64,000 bases of DNA from Desulfovibrionaceae bacterium (GTDB lineage Bacteria; Desulfobacterota; Desulfovibrionia; Desulfovibrionales; Desulfovibrionaceae), in NCBI GenBank assembly GCA_028689675.1, contig JAQVCS010000007.1, positions 62,001 through 126,000 of the forward strand, written 5' to 3'. The position numbers were made by a program, and so were the translations under genes. Every line of letters starts with the position of its first letter. Positions within the stretch are counted from its first letter, which is position 1. The notes below the pieces were generated by a model. It was not told the origin of the DNA. It saw only the letters and a program-made list of their open reading frames with translations, and did not search any database. This document shows, piece by piece, positions 1 through 7,442 of this stretch.

Positions 1-570
1 GCCGCAAGGCGGGCGCTGGCAGAAGGTATGAGCCTTGAGCTGCTGCTCAGTGAGCTTGGCGCACGCAAGCACAGCCTGCGCGCTGGGCTGGTGCTGATGG
101 GCTATATGAACCCCTTTTTGCAATATGGGCTGGAGCGCTTTGCCCGCGATGCGGCTGCGGCAGGGGTGCAGGGCTGCATTGTGCCCGACCTGCCCTATGA
201 AGAAGCAGAAGAATTTCGCTTGGCCTTGCGTGCACAGGGCATAGCGCTCATTACGCTGGTGGGGCAAAATACGTCAGAAGAGCGCATGCGCTTGTATGCC
301 ACAGTAAGCGAAGGCTATGTGTATGTTGTGTCTGTTATGGGCACAACTGGTGGCAAAGGCAGCCTGCCCGCTGCCGCTGCCGAAACTTTGGCGCGGGCGC
401 GCAAGGTCTTTACTGTGCCGCTGGCGCTTGGCTTTGGGCTGGAAAAGACCTCGCAGGTGGCTGCCCTGCCTGTTTTGCCCGATGCCGTGGTCTTTGGCAG
501 TGCTTTGCTGCGCCATATTGATGCTGGCAACAGTGCAGCATCCTTTATGCAGAACTTTGTTAATAACTAA
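1..570 (+). CDS. trpA: Tryptophan synthase alpha subunit, 5' end outside window
   Basis: The reading frame is open from base 1, so the start codon and the usual catalytic Glu/Asp region lie upstream of the window. The visible 189 residues cover the C-terminal two thirds of a TrpA TIM barrel. Recognisable are the MGYMNP stretch, AGVQGCIVPDLPYEE (loop 6 region), the VVSVMGTTG segment and the phosphate-binding GFGL and VVFGSALL near the end. TrpA cleaves indole-3-glycerol phosphate to indole, which is channelled to TrpB in the cytoplasmic complex. It is probably the last gene of a trp operon, since a hairpin and a transposase relic follow. Family assignment is secure; nothing can be said about the missing N-terminus. 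Confidence 0.93.
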   Translation, partial: AARRALAEGMSLELLLSELGARKHSLRAGLVLMGYMNPFLQYGLERFARDAAAAGVQGCIVPDLPYEEAEEFRLALRAQGIALITLVGQNTSEERMRLYATVSEGYVYVVSVMGTTGGKGSLPAAAAETLARARKVFTVPLALGFGLEKTSQVAALPVLPDAVVFGSALLRHIDAGNSAASFMQNFVNN

Positions 571-581
571 AATGGGTTAAC

Positions 582-610
582 GGCTCTGCCTCCGTCTTTG
601 GGGGAGAGCC
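582..610 (+). terminator. Stem-loop after trpA
   Basis: GGCTCT (582-587) pairs with AGAGCC (605-610), and an inner CCTCC faces GGGGG across one bulged G. It begins 12 bases after the trpA stop. There is no clear T-run after it, so intrinsic termination is only a possibility. Confidence 0.35.
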
Positions 611-629
611 GAGAAGACAATGTCAGCCT

Positions 630-869
630 TGGGTAGCCGCATTGCTTGAACGAATAAAACAGCTCAGGACAAGTCCTTTTAAGGCCATAAAAACGCTTGG
701 GAAGACACTAGATTCGTGGAAAGAAGAGGTGGCAAGGATGTTCAGGTTCGTAAAAGGAAATGGAATCACGGAAGGATTTCATAGAAAAATGAAACTGATA
801 CAACGGCGAGCTTACGCTTTCAGGAATTTTGAAAATTACCGCTTGCGTGTCCGCGTATTATGCGGATAA
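630..869 (+). pseudogene. C-terminal relic of an ISL3-type transposase
   Basis: The translated frame carries the end of an ISL3-family DDE transposase: a W-K-E-E-V-A-R-M-F-R-F segment, then NGITEGFHRKMKLIQRRAYA and FRNFENYRLRVRVLC. NGITEGFHRK-x-K-x-I-QRRAYGFRNFENYRLRV is a family hallmark, with the catalytic Glu in ITEG. Only about 75 residues of a roughly 400-residue enzyme remain. The rest of the gene and both terminal inverted repeats are missing, so this is a dead fragment. Its nearest neighbours are trpA and the tRNA-Arg pair, a common landing zone for insertions. Confidence 0.8.
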
Positions 870-946
870 AAAATTTGAAAGCAGAGACGCGGAATTGATC
901 CTTGTTGGCACTTGCCCCGTTTTTTCACGGAGAGCCCTATACAAAA

Positions 947-986
947 GGCGGTATGCTGAAGACTGTGTGCCCTCCAGCATACCGCC
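947..986. repeat. Long perfect stem-loop downstream of the tRNA-Arg genes
   Basis: A 12-bp perfect inverted repeat: GGCGGTATGCTG (947-958) and CAGCATACCGCC (975-986) around a 16-base loop. It lies between the transposase relic and the tRNA-Arg terminator and no T-run follows. It may be a leftover of the mobile element or a secondary terminator or RNA-stability element. Confidence 0.5.
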
Positions 987-992
987 AGACAT

Positions 993-1016
993 AAAAAAAG
1001 CCGATACATATCGGCT
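993..1016 (-). terminator. Intrinsic terminator of the tRNA-Arg transcript
   Basis: AGCCGAT (999-1005) pairs with ATCGGCT (1010-1016) around a four-base loop. Reading the minus strand, the stem is followed at once by a run of six T. The plus side is also T-rich, so it could act in both directions. It starts 14 bases beyond the 3' end of the second tRNA. Confidence 0.75.
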
Positions 1017-1029
1017 TATATTTTTATTG

Positions 1030-1106
1030 TGGTGCGCCCGAAGAGATTCGAACTCCTGGCCTACAGGTTCGTAGCCTGTTGCTCTATCCAGCTGAGCTAC
1101 GGACGC
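1030..1106 (-). tRNA. tRNA-Arg (anticodon ACG), distal copy
   Basis: A 77-nt cloverleaf with encoded CCA (complement of 1030-1032). The acceptor is GCGTCCG/CGGGCGC, the anticodon stem ACAGG/CCTGT holds loop CTACGAA with anticodon ACG, and the T arm has GTTCGAATC. ACG is normally read as ICG after TadA deamination, and a tadA gene is present in this window. It is the downstream member of a tandem pair with a 93-bp period. Confidence 0.97.
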
Positions 1107-1122
1107 ACAGAATGCAAAAAAA

Positions 1123-1199
1123 TGGTGCGCCCGAAGAGATTCGAACTCCTGGCCTACAGGTTCGTAGCCTGTTGCTCTATCCAGCTGAGCTACGGACGC
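1123..1199 (-). tRNA. tRNA-Arg (anticodon ACG), proximal copy
   Basis: Identical in its 77 bases to the copy at 1030-1106, including the encoded CCA. A short A-rich spacer separates the two, which indicates a recent tandem duplication and a single transcript from the promoter at 1240-1268. Confidence 0.97.
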
Positions 1200-1239
1200 A
1201 CACTGCGCGCTGAAAGCATTCTTCCCTCGCGACAGAGAA

Positions 1240-1268
1240 GGAATATAGAAAATGCTCACAAGCGTCAA
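1240..1268 (-). promoter_or_regulatory. Sigma-70-type promoter of the tRNA-Arg pair
   Basis: On the minus strand TTGACG (1263-1268) is followed after 17 bases by TATTCC (1240-1245), overlapping an alternative TATATT. Initiation would fall a little over 30 bases before the first tRNA, a normal tRNA leader. Confidence 0.6.
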
Positions 1269-1286
1269 GAACTTTTTTATCTTTTT

Positions 1287-3260
1287 TTATTTTTTGGGCA
1301 AAGCACGCTGAGCTTTTACAAATAATTCCGTCAGCGCGGGGGATGCCCCCTCGGCATCAAATAGCTTTTTGGCATCAATACGCGCCTGCTCGCCCAAGGC
1401 TCGCGCCATTTCGGGCGCTTCCATGCAGCGGCGTATGGCCTGTGCTATGCCTTCTGGCTTGCGCTGAGGCACAATAAGGGCATTGCTTTCATGCTGCAAA
1501 ATCTCTAGCTGCCCCGGCAAATCGGTGGCAACTATGGTGCAGCCATACAGCATGGCCTCTTGCAGGGCTGTGGGCAGCCCTTCCATAAAGCCGCCCTGCG
1601 CATAGCCCGCCGCCACAAAAATATCTGTTGTTTTCCATAGTTCTGGCATGCGCTCATGCGCCACCTGCCCCAAAAATTCCACCTGTTTACGCAGCCCCAA
1701 GCGCCATGTCAGCAGCTTCAGGCCGCGGCGGGCTGGGCCATCGCCAGCAATGCTCAAGCGAAAGGGCACATTCAGGCTTTTCAGGCTGGTACAAGCGCGC
1801 AGCACATCTGCTACACCTTTTTGCTTGTCAAGCGTGCCCGCCACCAGAATATGCGTTTGGCGCGGGGCATTGCCAGCCTGCGGCAGGCTTGCTTCATCTT
1901 CGGCAGGGGCTGGCAGGGTCAGGCCATCACGCAGCAGCACAAACTTATGCGCCAGCTCGGGAAAACGCGCCTGCAAGGTTTGCTGCGTTAAGGCTGTGTC
2001 GCAGCGCACAAACAAGGCTTCATCGGCCTTTATGCCCACAAGGGCAAGGTTTTCTGCAATGTCTCGTGTGCGCACCCCAAAGGCAAAAGGCACACCAGCC
2101 ATGCGCGCAGCAGCCCATGCCATGGTGGCAGGGCCGTGGCCAGAGGGGGCATACACAAATTCAATACCGTCAGAACGTACCCAACGCGCCATCAACGCCG
2201 CGCACAGCAAATGCCCCCAGCGGGAAAATAATGCCCCCAGCGTGGCATGGCGCAGGGGCAAAGCGCGACGCAGGCCGCTTATGCTGGTGACATTATCCTT
2301 TGAAAATAATGCACCCACAGCAGGCAGCAAACGCCACAAACCCACGCGGCTGATGGGCAAGGGCAAAGCATATTGCTCGCTGTCAGACAATGCCCCCAAG
2401 CCCATACCGCTGGCTGCATACACGCGCGAAAGCAAGCCAGCCTTGTGCAGGCGCAGCACATCCTGCACCGTGCTCAGGCCGCGTGGCTCTGGGAATTGTT
2501 CCATAATAAAAGCCGCTTCCAGCACACGCGGCGGGCCATCCAGCAAGTGCCCACGCTGAGAAAAATCATTGTCCATAAAGGTACGGTCATTTTTCTGGCA
2601 ATGCAAAATGCCGTCTTCCAAAGTATAAATAGTGTCGCAATAGTCTGCCATTTTGGGGTCGTGGGTCACCATAATCATGGCAACACCGCCAGAATGGCAC
2701 AGCGTGCGGAAGTTTTCCATAACCACGCGGCTTGTGCGGGCATCCAGCGCACCCGTGGGCTCGTCTGCCAGCAGCACACGCGGATTATTGACCATGGCGC
2801 GGGCAATGGCCACGCGCTGCTGCTCGCCACCAGAAAGGCGATTGCTGCGGTAATGCACGCGCGGTGAAAGGTTTACCAGCTCAAGGGCACGAATCACCCT
2901 TTCCCAACGCTTTTGCGGGGGTACTTTTTCATAAATAAGCGGAAATTCAACATTTTCAAACACGGTGGAGTGATCAAACAAATTGCTGCTCTGCATAACA
3001 AAGCCCATATTGCCACGCCGAAAGGCCGCTGTTTGCTCGCGGTCAAATTCCAGCACATTGGTGCCCAAAATTTCCAGCGTGCCCGCATCGGGGGCGTGCA
3101 GCATGCCCAGCACATGCAGCATGGTAGACTTGCCGCAGCCAGAGGGGCCCATAATGGCCACCAGCTCACCGGGTTCAACAGAAATATTCACCCCGCGCAA
3201 CACAGGGGGAAAGCCAGGGTAACACTTATATAAATCTTTAGCGATAATTACGGGTGCCAT
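1287..3260 (-). CDS. ABC-exporter ATPase fused to a GT4-family glycosyltransferase
   Basis: A 657-residue fusion. Residues 1-230 are a LolD/MacB-type ABC ATPase: Walker A GPSGCGKST (about 38-46), signature LSGGEQQR, Walker B VLLADEPTGALD and switch His in VTHD. Residues 260-657 are a complete GT-B glycosyltransferase of family 4, with an N-terminal FPEPRGLSTVQD segment, the donor-domain start AGTLDKQKGV, and EGLPTALQEAM plus DLPGQLEIL at the nucleotide-sugar site. I chose ATG at 3260 because TAGG sits about 7 bases upstream; a TTG at 3275 would overlap the permease. The permease ends 7 bases before this start, so the pair is surely cotranscribed. Fusion of these two activities in one chain is not a standard architecture. 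The glycan acceptor is unknown. Confidence 0.85.
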   Translation of the reverse strand: MAPVIIAKDLYKCYPGFPPVLRGVNISVEPGELVAIMGPSGCGKSTMLHVLGMLHAPDAGTLEILGTNVLEFDREQTAAFRRGNMGFVMQSSNLFDHSTVFENVEFPLIYEKVPPQKRWERVIRALELVNLSPRVHYRSNRLSGGEQQRVAIARAMVNNPRVLLADEPTGALDARTSRVVMENFRTLCHSGGVAMIMVTHDPKMADYCDTIYTLEDGILHCQKNDRTFMDNDFSQRGHLLDGPPRVLEAAFIMEQFPEPRGLSTVQDVLRLHKAGLLSRVYAASGMGLGALSDSEQYALPLPISRVGLWRLLPAVGALFSKDNVTSISGLRRALPLRHATLGALFSRWGHLLCAALMARWVRSDGIEFVYAPSGHGPATMAWAAARMAGVPFAFGVRTRDIAENLALVGIKADEALFVRCDTALTQQTLQARFPELAHKFVLLRDGLTLPAPAEDEASLPQAGNAPRQTHILVAGTLDKQKGVADVLRACTSLKSLNVPFRLSIAGDGPARRGLKLLTWRLGLRKQVEFLGQVAHERMPELWKTTDIFVAAGYAQGGFMEGLPTALQEAMLYGCTIVATDLPGQLEILQHESNALIVPQRKPEGIAQAIRRCMEAPEMARALGEQARIDAKKLFDAEGASPALTELFVKAQRALPKK

Positions 3261-3267
3261 AGTATAC

Positions 3268-4455
3268 CTACTCAAAACGCAGCGCGCTTACAACATCCAT
3301 ACGACTTGCCTGTACGGCAGGGAAGATACCACCAGCAACGCCAATGAAGCCAGAAAAAATGATACTGCCCAAGCTGCTGAGCATGAGCTGCCCAAGAGGA
3401 ATGGTGCTGCCCAGCATACTGGCGCCAATATACACCACTGCTGTGCCCACACCAATGCCCACCAGCCCGCCAGCAACCGATTTGCACAAGGCTTCGGTAA
3501 GAAATTGTGCCATAATATCCACATCAGAGCCGCCCATGGCCTTTTTCAAGCCCACTTCACGGGTGCGCGCCCGCACCGAAGCAAAGGTGCCATACCAAAT
3601 GCCAAAGCCACCCAGCAGCAGGGCGGCAATAATGCCCATCCACAGCAGGGCTTCTACCCAAATAAATGTGCCCTTAATGCGGTCAAGCTGCTCTGCCTGC
3701 GTTTGAATAACAAGATAGGGCGCGGCCTGATGCTCTTTCACCACATCGGGTATTTGCTGCACAATGCCAGCCACATCTTCCCAGCCAATGGCGCGGACAA
3801 AGAGCCTATTGGCCATGCCCCCGCCCCAATTGCGGTCAACCATAGTGGTATAGGGCAAAAAACCGCCCTCGCCCCAGCTGCCCAGCATAACCCCGCCCAT
3901 AACGCCCACCACTTCCACAATATCATTGCCCAAAAACAGGCGCTTGCCCACGGCGGCTTTTTCAGAGCCATATAAGTTTTGCGCTGCCTGCCGCCCAAGA
4001 AGGCACACACGGCTGCGCTGGCGCACGTCTTCTGCTGTCAGGGTACGCCCAGCAAGAATTTCTGCCGATTGCGTAGGCACAAAAAATTCATCAATACCAA
4101 TAAAATTAATGGCTATACTGCGCTCACCCACCCTTTGGGTAAAGGTAGCGCCGCCCATAATATTGGTGCTGACCATGCCCACCTTGGGTATGGCGCGCAG
4201 GGCAGCAATAGTTTCGGGGTAAAATTCCCGCTGGGGTTGGCCTGGGTATTGGTCATCTTCCATCACCACACGCACCACGTTCACGCCGCCCATCAGCACC
4301 ATATCTTGCCCGATATTGTAGCGAATTTCCTGCCCCAGCACTGAAAGCGTGATAAAAGCAGTAATGCCCAGCGCAATAGAAAAAATAACCCCCAGCCCGC
4401 GCTGGCGTATAACCTGACGTACGCTCACGCGCACTAAATCTGACATTGCAATCAT
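3268..4455 (-). CDS. MacB/FtsX-type ABC transporter permease
   Basis: A 395-residue inner-membrane protein with the MacB/LolC layout: one N-terminal membrane helix (LGVIFSIALGITAFITLSVL), a periplasmic domain of about 230 residues, then three C-terminal helices of the FtsX domain beginning near WVEALLWMGIIAALLLGG. The cytoplasmic EVGLKKAMGG segment is the usual coupling site with the ATPase. The partner ATPase is the fusion protein encoded just downstream. MacB-like systems are mechanotransmission exporters that move lipoproteins, peptides or lipidated cargo from the periplasmic side. The glycosyltransferases around it suggest a glycan- or glycolipid-related cargo, but that is inference. ATG at 4446 is an alternative start. 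Confidence 0.85.
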   Translation of the reverse strand: MIAMSDLVRVSVRQVIRQRGLGVIFSIALGITAFITLSVLGQEIRYNIGQDMVLMGGVNVVRVVMEDDQYPGQPQREFYPETIAALRAIPKVGMVSTNIMGGATFTQRVGERSIAINFIGIDEFFVPTQSAEILAGRTLTAEDVRQRSRVCLLGRQAAQNLYGSEKAAVGKRLFLGNDIVEVVGVMGGVMLGSWGEGGFLPYTTMVDRNWGGGMANRLFVRAIGWEDVAGIVQQIPDVVKEHQAAPYLVIQTQAEQLDRIKGTFIWVEALLWMGIIAALLLGGFGIWYGTFASVRARTREVGLKKAMGGSDVDIMAQFLTEALCKSVAGGLVGIGVGTAVVYIGASMLGSTIPLGQLMLSSLGSIIFSGFIGVAGGIFPAVQASRMDVVSALRFE

Positions 4456-4496
4456 AGCGCTATCTCTTTACTACCCGCATATGGCGGGGAATTTCC

Positions 4497-5663
4497 TCAA
4501 TAAATTCGGCGCATGGCGCGTACAGCCCCGCCACGCCCCACAGTATAGTCTATGCCGTGCCACACAATGCCCCGCGCCAGTGCCGTACGCACAAAAACAA
4601 GGACAAATTGGGCACAGGCCGCAGCAAAAGCAGCCAGCCACGAGCCAAGGCGGCAGCCCTCTGGCAAAAACTCGCGCCAGCGCGCCACCACAGCGGCAAG
4701 CACAGCGCAATAGAGCAGCCCCAGCCACCACGGCACAGCGCAATGCAGGCCAAACAAGGCCGCAGGCAGGCTGTACAGGGCAGTCAGCGGGGTCAGGCTC
4801 ATGATGGCGGCAAACAGCCCCAGCAGCAGCCATTGCGAAGGCACACAAAATTTTAAAAATAAAATCTGCCTGTCCATCCACGCGCCCCACACAGACCAGC
4901 GGTGCTGGCTGGCCACAGTGTGCAGCAGGGCTTGCGGGCACAACAGCACAGGCTCTTTTTTGTGCAGCAGCAGAGCGGCCAAAGAGCAATCATCCACCAC
5001 ATTGCCAGCCCACAAGGCCTTGATGTGCAGGCTTTCAAAAGTGCTGCGCTTTATAGCCATAGCCCCGCCCCAAGGCTGGGTAAACACTGCCACGGCCTGC
5101 AACAGGCGCATAAGCAAAACACAGAGCTGATAGGCACGGGTAACAATGCCCTCGTCTTCTGCCACCACCATGTGATAGCCTGTGGTCACATTTACTCTGC
5201 CCGCAGCAATGGGCTGCACAAGGCTGCGCACAAAATACGCTTTTGCCCTGTGCGTGCTGTCACAAAAAACATAGACCTCAACGGGCTCTGCGGCCAATGC
5301 GGCTATGGCGCACAAGGTATTATGATTTTTTTGCCCGCAGCCCTTTGCTGTGCCAGCTACAACATGGCGCAGGGCAGGAAATTCCTGCTGCAATTGTGCA
5401 ATAAGCAGGGCAGCAGGCTCCTCTGCCGTGGCGGTAACCATCACGGGCAGGCAAGAGGGATAGTCTTGCATAAGCAAAGAGCGCAAAGCCTGCGGCATAT
5501 TGGGGTGCTGCCCTGCCACAGGAATAATCAGGCCAGCCAAGGGCGTATGCCCCGCCAGCTCTGCGCCCACAGGGGCAGCATTCAGGCGCTGCTTGCCGCT
5601 ATGCCATAAAAACCACAGCATACCGCACTGCACACAGGCGGCAATAAACCACAACCAGAGCAT
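4497..5663 (-). CDS. Membrane glycosyltransferase, GT2/GT21 (ceramide glucosyltransferase or HpnI-like)
   Basis: 388 residues. An N-terminal membrane helix (MLWLWFIAACVQCGMLWFLW) is followed by a GT-A domain: GLIIPVAGQHPNMPQALRSL (acceptor-side start), VYVFCDST in the place of the DxD region, VTTGYHMV, PWGGAMAIKR, and HRWSVWGAWMDRQ as the Q/RW-type motif. C-terminal hydrophobic helices follow. This order matches ceramide glucosyltransferases and the hopanoid enzyme HpnI, which add a sugar to a membrane lipid from the cytoplasmic face. ATG at 5663 follows GGTGG; the frame could extend to 5714 but would then run into the upstream gene. The substrate is not determined. Confidence 0.75.
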   Translation of the reverse strand: MLWLWFIAACVQCGMLWFLWHSGKQRLNAAPVGAELAGHTPLAGLIIPVAGQHPNMPQALRSLLMQDYPSCLPVMVTATAEEPAALLIAQLQQEFPALRHVVAGTAKGCGQKNHNTLCAIAALAAEPVEVYVFCDSTHRAKAYFVRSLVQPIAAGRVNVTTGYHMVVAEDEGIVTRAYQLCVLLMRLLQAVAVFTQPWGGAMAIKRSTFESLHIKALWAGNVVDDCSLAALLLHKKEPVLLCPQALLHTVASQHRWSVWGAWMDRQILFLKFCVPSQWLLLGLFAAIMSLTPLTALYSLPAALFGLHCAVPWWLGLLYCAVLAAVVARWREFLPEGCRLGSWLAAFAAACAQFVLVFVRTALARGIVWHGIDYTVGRGGAVRAMRRIY

Positions 5664-5679
5664 AGGTACACCACCCTGA

Positions 5680-6183
5680 TTAAAAACACATATCTTTTTC
5701 AGGCACGCCAGCATTACGCCAGCGTTTGCCCTTTACCGCAAGGGAAAGCCCGCCCTTTATGGCAATCACTCCCTCCACAGCATCGTTCCCTACCAAAGTA
5801 AAGGTAAAGGTGTGCCCCGACTGATGATGCGCGGCCACCTTTTTCCCCTGCTTGCGCCCAGCAAGGTGATAGGTATCTATTTCCCCATCGGCTCTTTGTA
5901 CATAGGCCACACCGCTTAGGCTGGCATCAGGCTTGAAGCACAAACCCAGCCTGAAGGTAGAGCTGTAGGCAGAGCCTGTCCAGACCTCGCGCACGTTGCC
6001 ATCCACAGGAAAGGCAGCCCCACCCTGCTGGCTGTTGCTTGCCCCCACTAGGGGCAGCAGCACATCGGGCACAGGCTGGGCTGCCCATACTGGGGCAGCA
6101 CACAGCACAGCGCACATAAGGCACAGGGCTGCCTTAGCGCGGCACACGGCGCTGTGCCTGTATACGGTCAAAAATAGCTTCAT
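5680..6183 (-). CDS. Small exported protein of unknown function
   Basis: 167 residues with a clear signal peptide: a basic N-terminus, hydrophobic core AALCLMCAVLCAAPVWA and a probable cleavage after AWA/AQP. The mature part is about 130 residues with many beta-prone stretches (SAYSSTFRLGLCFKPD, SGVAYVQRADGEIDTYHL, HTFTFTLVG). I do not recognise the family. The start overlaps the upstream glycosyltransferase gene by 50 bases and the end lies 16 bases before the GT2 gene, so it is part of the cluster. A periplasmic role in the same export or glycan pathway is a guess from position only. Confidence 0.65.
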   Translation of the reverse strand: MKLFLTVYRHSAVCRAKAALCLMCAVLCAAPVWAAQPVPDVLLPLVGASNSQQGGAAFPVDGNVREVWTGSAYSSTFRLGLCFKPDASLSGVAYVQRADGEIDTYHLAGRKQGKKVAAHHQSGHTFTFTLVGNDAVEGVIAIKGGLSLAVKGKRWRNAGVPEKDMCF

Positions 6184-7246
6184 GCGTATTCACCATAGCA
6201 GTAAAATCAAAATGACGCAGCATATGTTCTCTGCCAGCAGCGCCCATGCTGCTGCACAGGTCAGGCTTTTGCAGCAGGGTAATCAGGTGCCGCGCCAGCG
6301 CGGCATAATCCTGCTGCTGCGCCACCAGCCCCGTTACGCCATCGGTCACAATATCGGTGCAGGCGCCACCAGCATTGGTAGTCACCACGGGCAGGCCGCT
6401 ACACATGGCCTCGAGCAGCACATTGGGCTGCCCTTCTTTAACAGAGCTTAGGCAAAAGATGCGTGCCTCGGCATAGTGCGGGCGCACATCCAGTATACCG
6501 CCCGCAAATTCCACCTTGCCGTGCAGGGCTGGCAGGGCTTGCACCTGCGCACGCAACTCGGCCTCAAGCGCACCTTCACCCACAATGCGCAAGCGGGCTT
6601 CGGGCACTTGCTGCACCACAAGGGCAAAAGCCTTTATAAGGCATTGCTGGTTTTTATTGGGCACCAGCCGCCCCACGTTGATAATAAGGGGCTGGCGCTC
6701 TGCCAAGGGCGTGGGGGCAGGGCAAAAGCGCTGCGCATCCACACCATTGCCAATAAAGGTCAAATGCTCTGGCGGTATGCCTGTTTTATTCTGCAACAAA
6801 GCATACAAGGGCGTGGAATTGCACATAATATGGTCAGCCAAGCGCCATAAATAGCGTTCATGCTGCACACGGGGGCCATCTTCACCGCGCACAGTGCCAA
6901 GCACAGCAGGGTAGCCACAATAAAAGCCCAGCAGCTTGCCATAGAGGCGGCACCAGATATTGGGAATAGCCGTGCCCGGAACAAGAATATCGGGCTTGCG
7001 GCGGTGCAATTCACGCAGTAGCGTATATAAAAAAGACAAATGCGGCTCGCGCCCTGTGCCCAAATGCACCACGGGCACATTTTTTTCTGCGGCAAAAGGT
7101 TCCAAATCCGTCTTGCCTGTCAGCGTCCAAAACGAGGGGGCAAAGCGTGTGCGATCCAGCCTGCTTGCCAATTCCACCAATTGCCTTTGCGTGCCGCCAA
7201 AGCATAAATCTTGGCTTACAAAGGCCACCTGTAAGGGTTGTGCCAT
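6134..7246 (-). CDS. Glycosyltransferase family 4
   Basis: 370 residues with both Rossmann-like halves of a GT-B enzyme. Seen are the N-terminal FGGTQRQLVELASRL (glycine loop), NGVDAQRF at the domain hinge, NVGRLVPNKNQ opening the donor domain, RIVGEGALE, and SSVKEGQPNVLLEAMCSGLPVV, the E(x7)E nucleotide-sugar site. Start at 7246 is supported by AAAGGTGA about 6 bases upstream, so I dropped 31 upstream residues. It is the first gene of the minus-strand cluster that continues to 1287. It probably transfers a sugar from an NDP-sugar to a cytoplasmic-face acceptor; specificity cannot be read. Confidence 0.85.
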   Translation of the reverse strand: MAQPLQVAFVSQDLCFGGTQRQLVELASRLDRTRFAPSFWTLTGKTDLEPFAAEKNVPVVHLGTGREPHLSFLYTLLRELHRRKPDILVPGTAIPNIWCRLYGKLLGFYCGYPAVLGTVRGEDGPRVQHERYLWRLADHIMCNSTPLYALLQNKTGIPPEHLTFIGNGVDAQRFCPAPTPLAERQPLIINVGRLVPNKNQQCLIKAFALVVQQVPEARLRIVGEGALEAELRAQVQALPALHGKVEFAGGILDVRPHYAEARIFCLSSVKEGQPNVLLEAMCSGLPVVTTNAGGACTDIVTDGVTGLVAQQQDYAALARHLITLLQKPDLCSSMGAAGREHMLRHFDFTAMVNTHEAIFDRIQAQRRVPR

Positions 7247-7442
7247 ATATGTCACCTTTGGGGCACAAAAAACAAGCCCCCTATCTATACTATATAATAA
7301 ATACCTGTTCCGTCTATCCTGCTTCCCCCTGCAAAGCAAGTTTTTTATAGGGCAGGCACATTGCCCCCCGAGCGCTTACTGCGTATACTCATGCTCAAGG
7401 CATAGCCTGCACCCCACAGTCCTTTTACCTTGAGGTTGCCTC

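Noticed and set aside
1030-1199. 93-bp tandem repeat as a CRISPR-like array
   Set aside because: Both units are complete tRNA-Arg genes; no short-repeat/unique-spacer pattern occurs anywhere in the window.
858-1268. A minus-strand frame with an internal 31-residue repeat
   Set aside because: The repeat is the translation of the two tRNA-Arg genes.
1648-2559. Long plus-strand frames opposite the ABC-GT fusion
   Set aside because: Arg/Pro/Ser-rich composition typical of antisense of GC-biased coding DNA; no domain or ribosome site.
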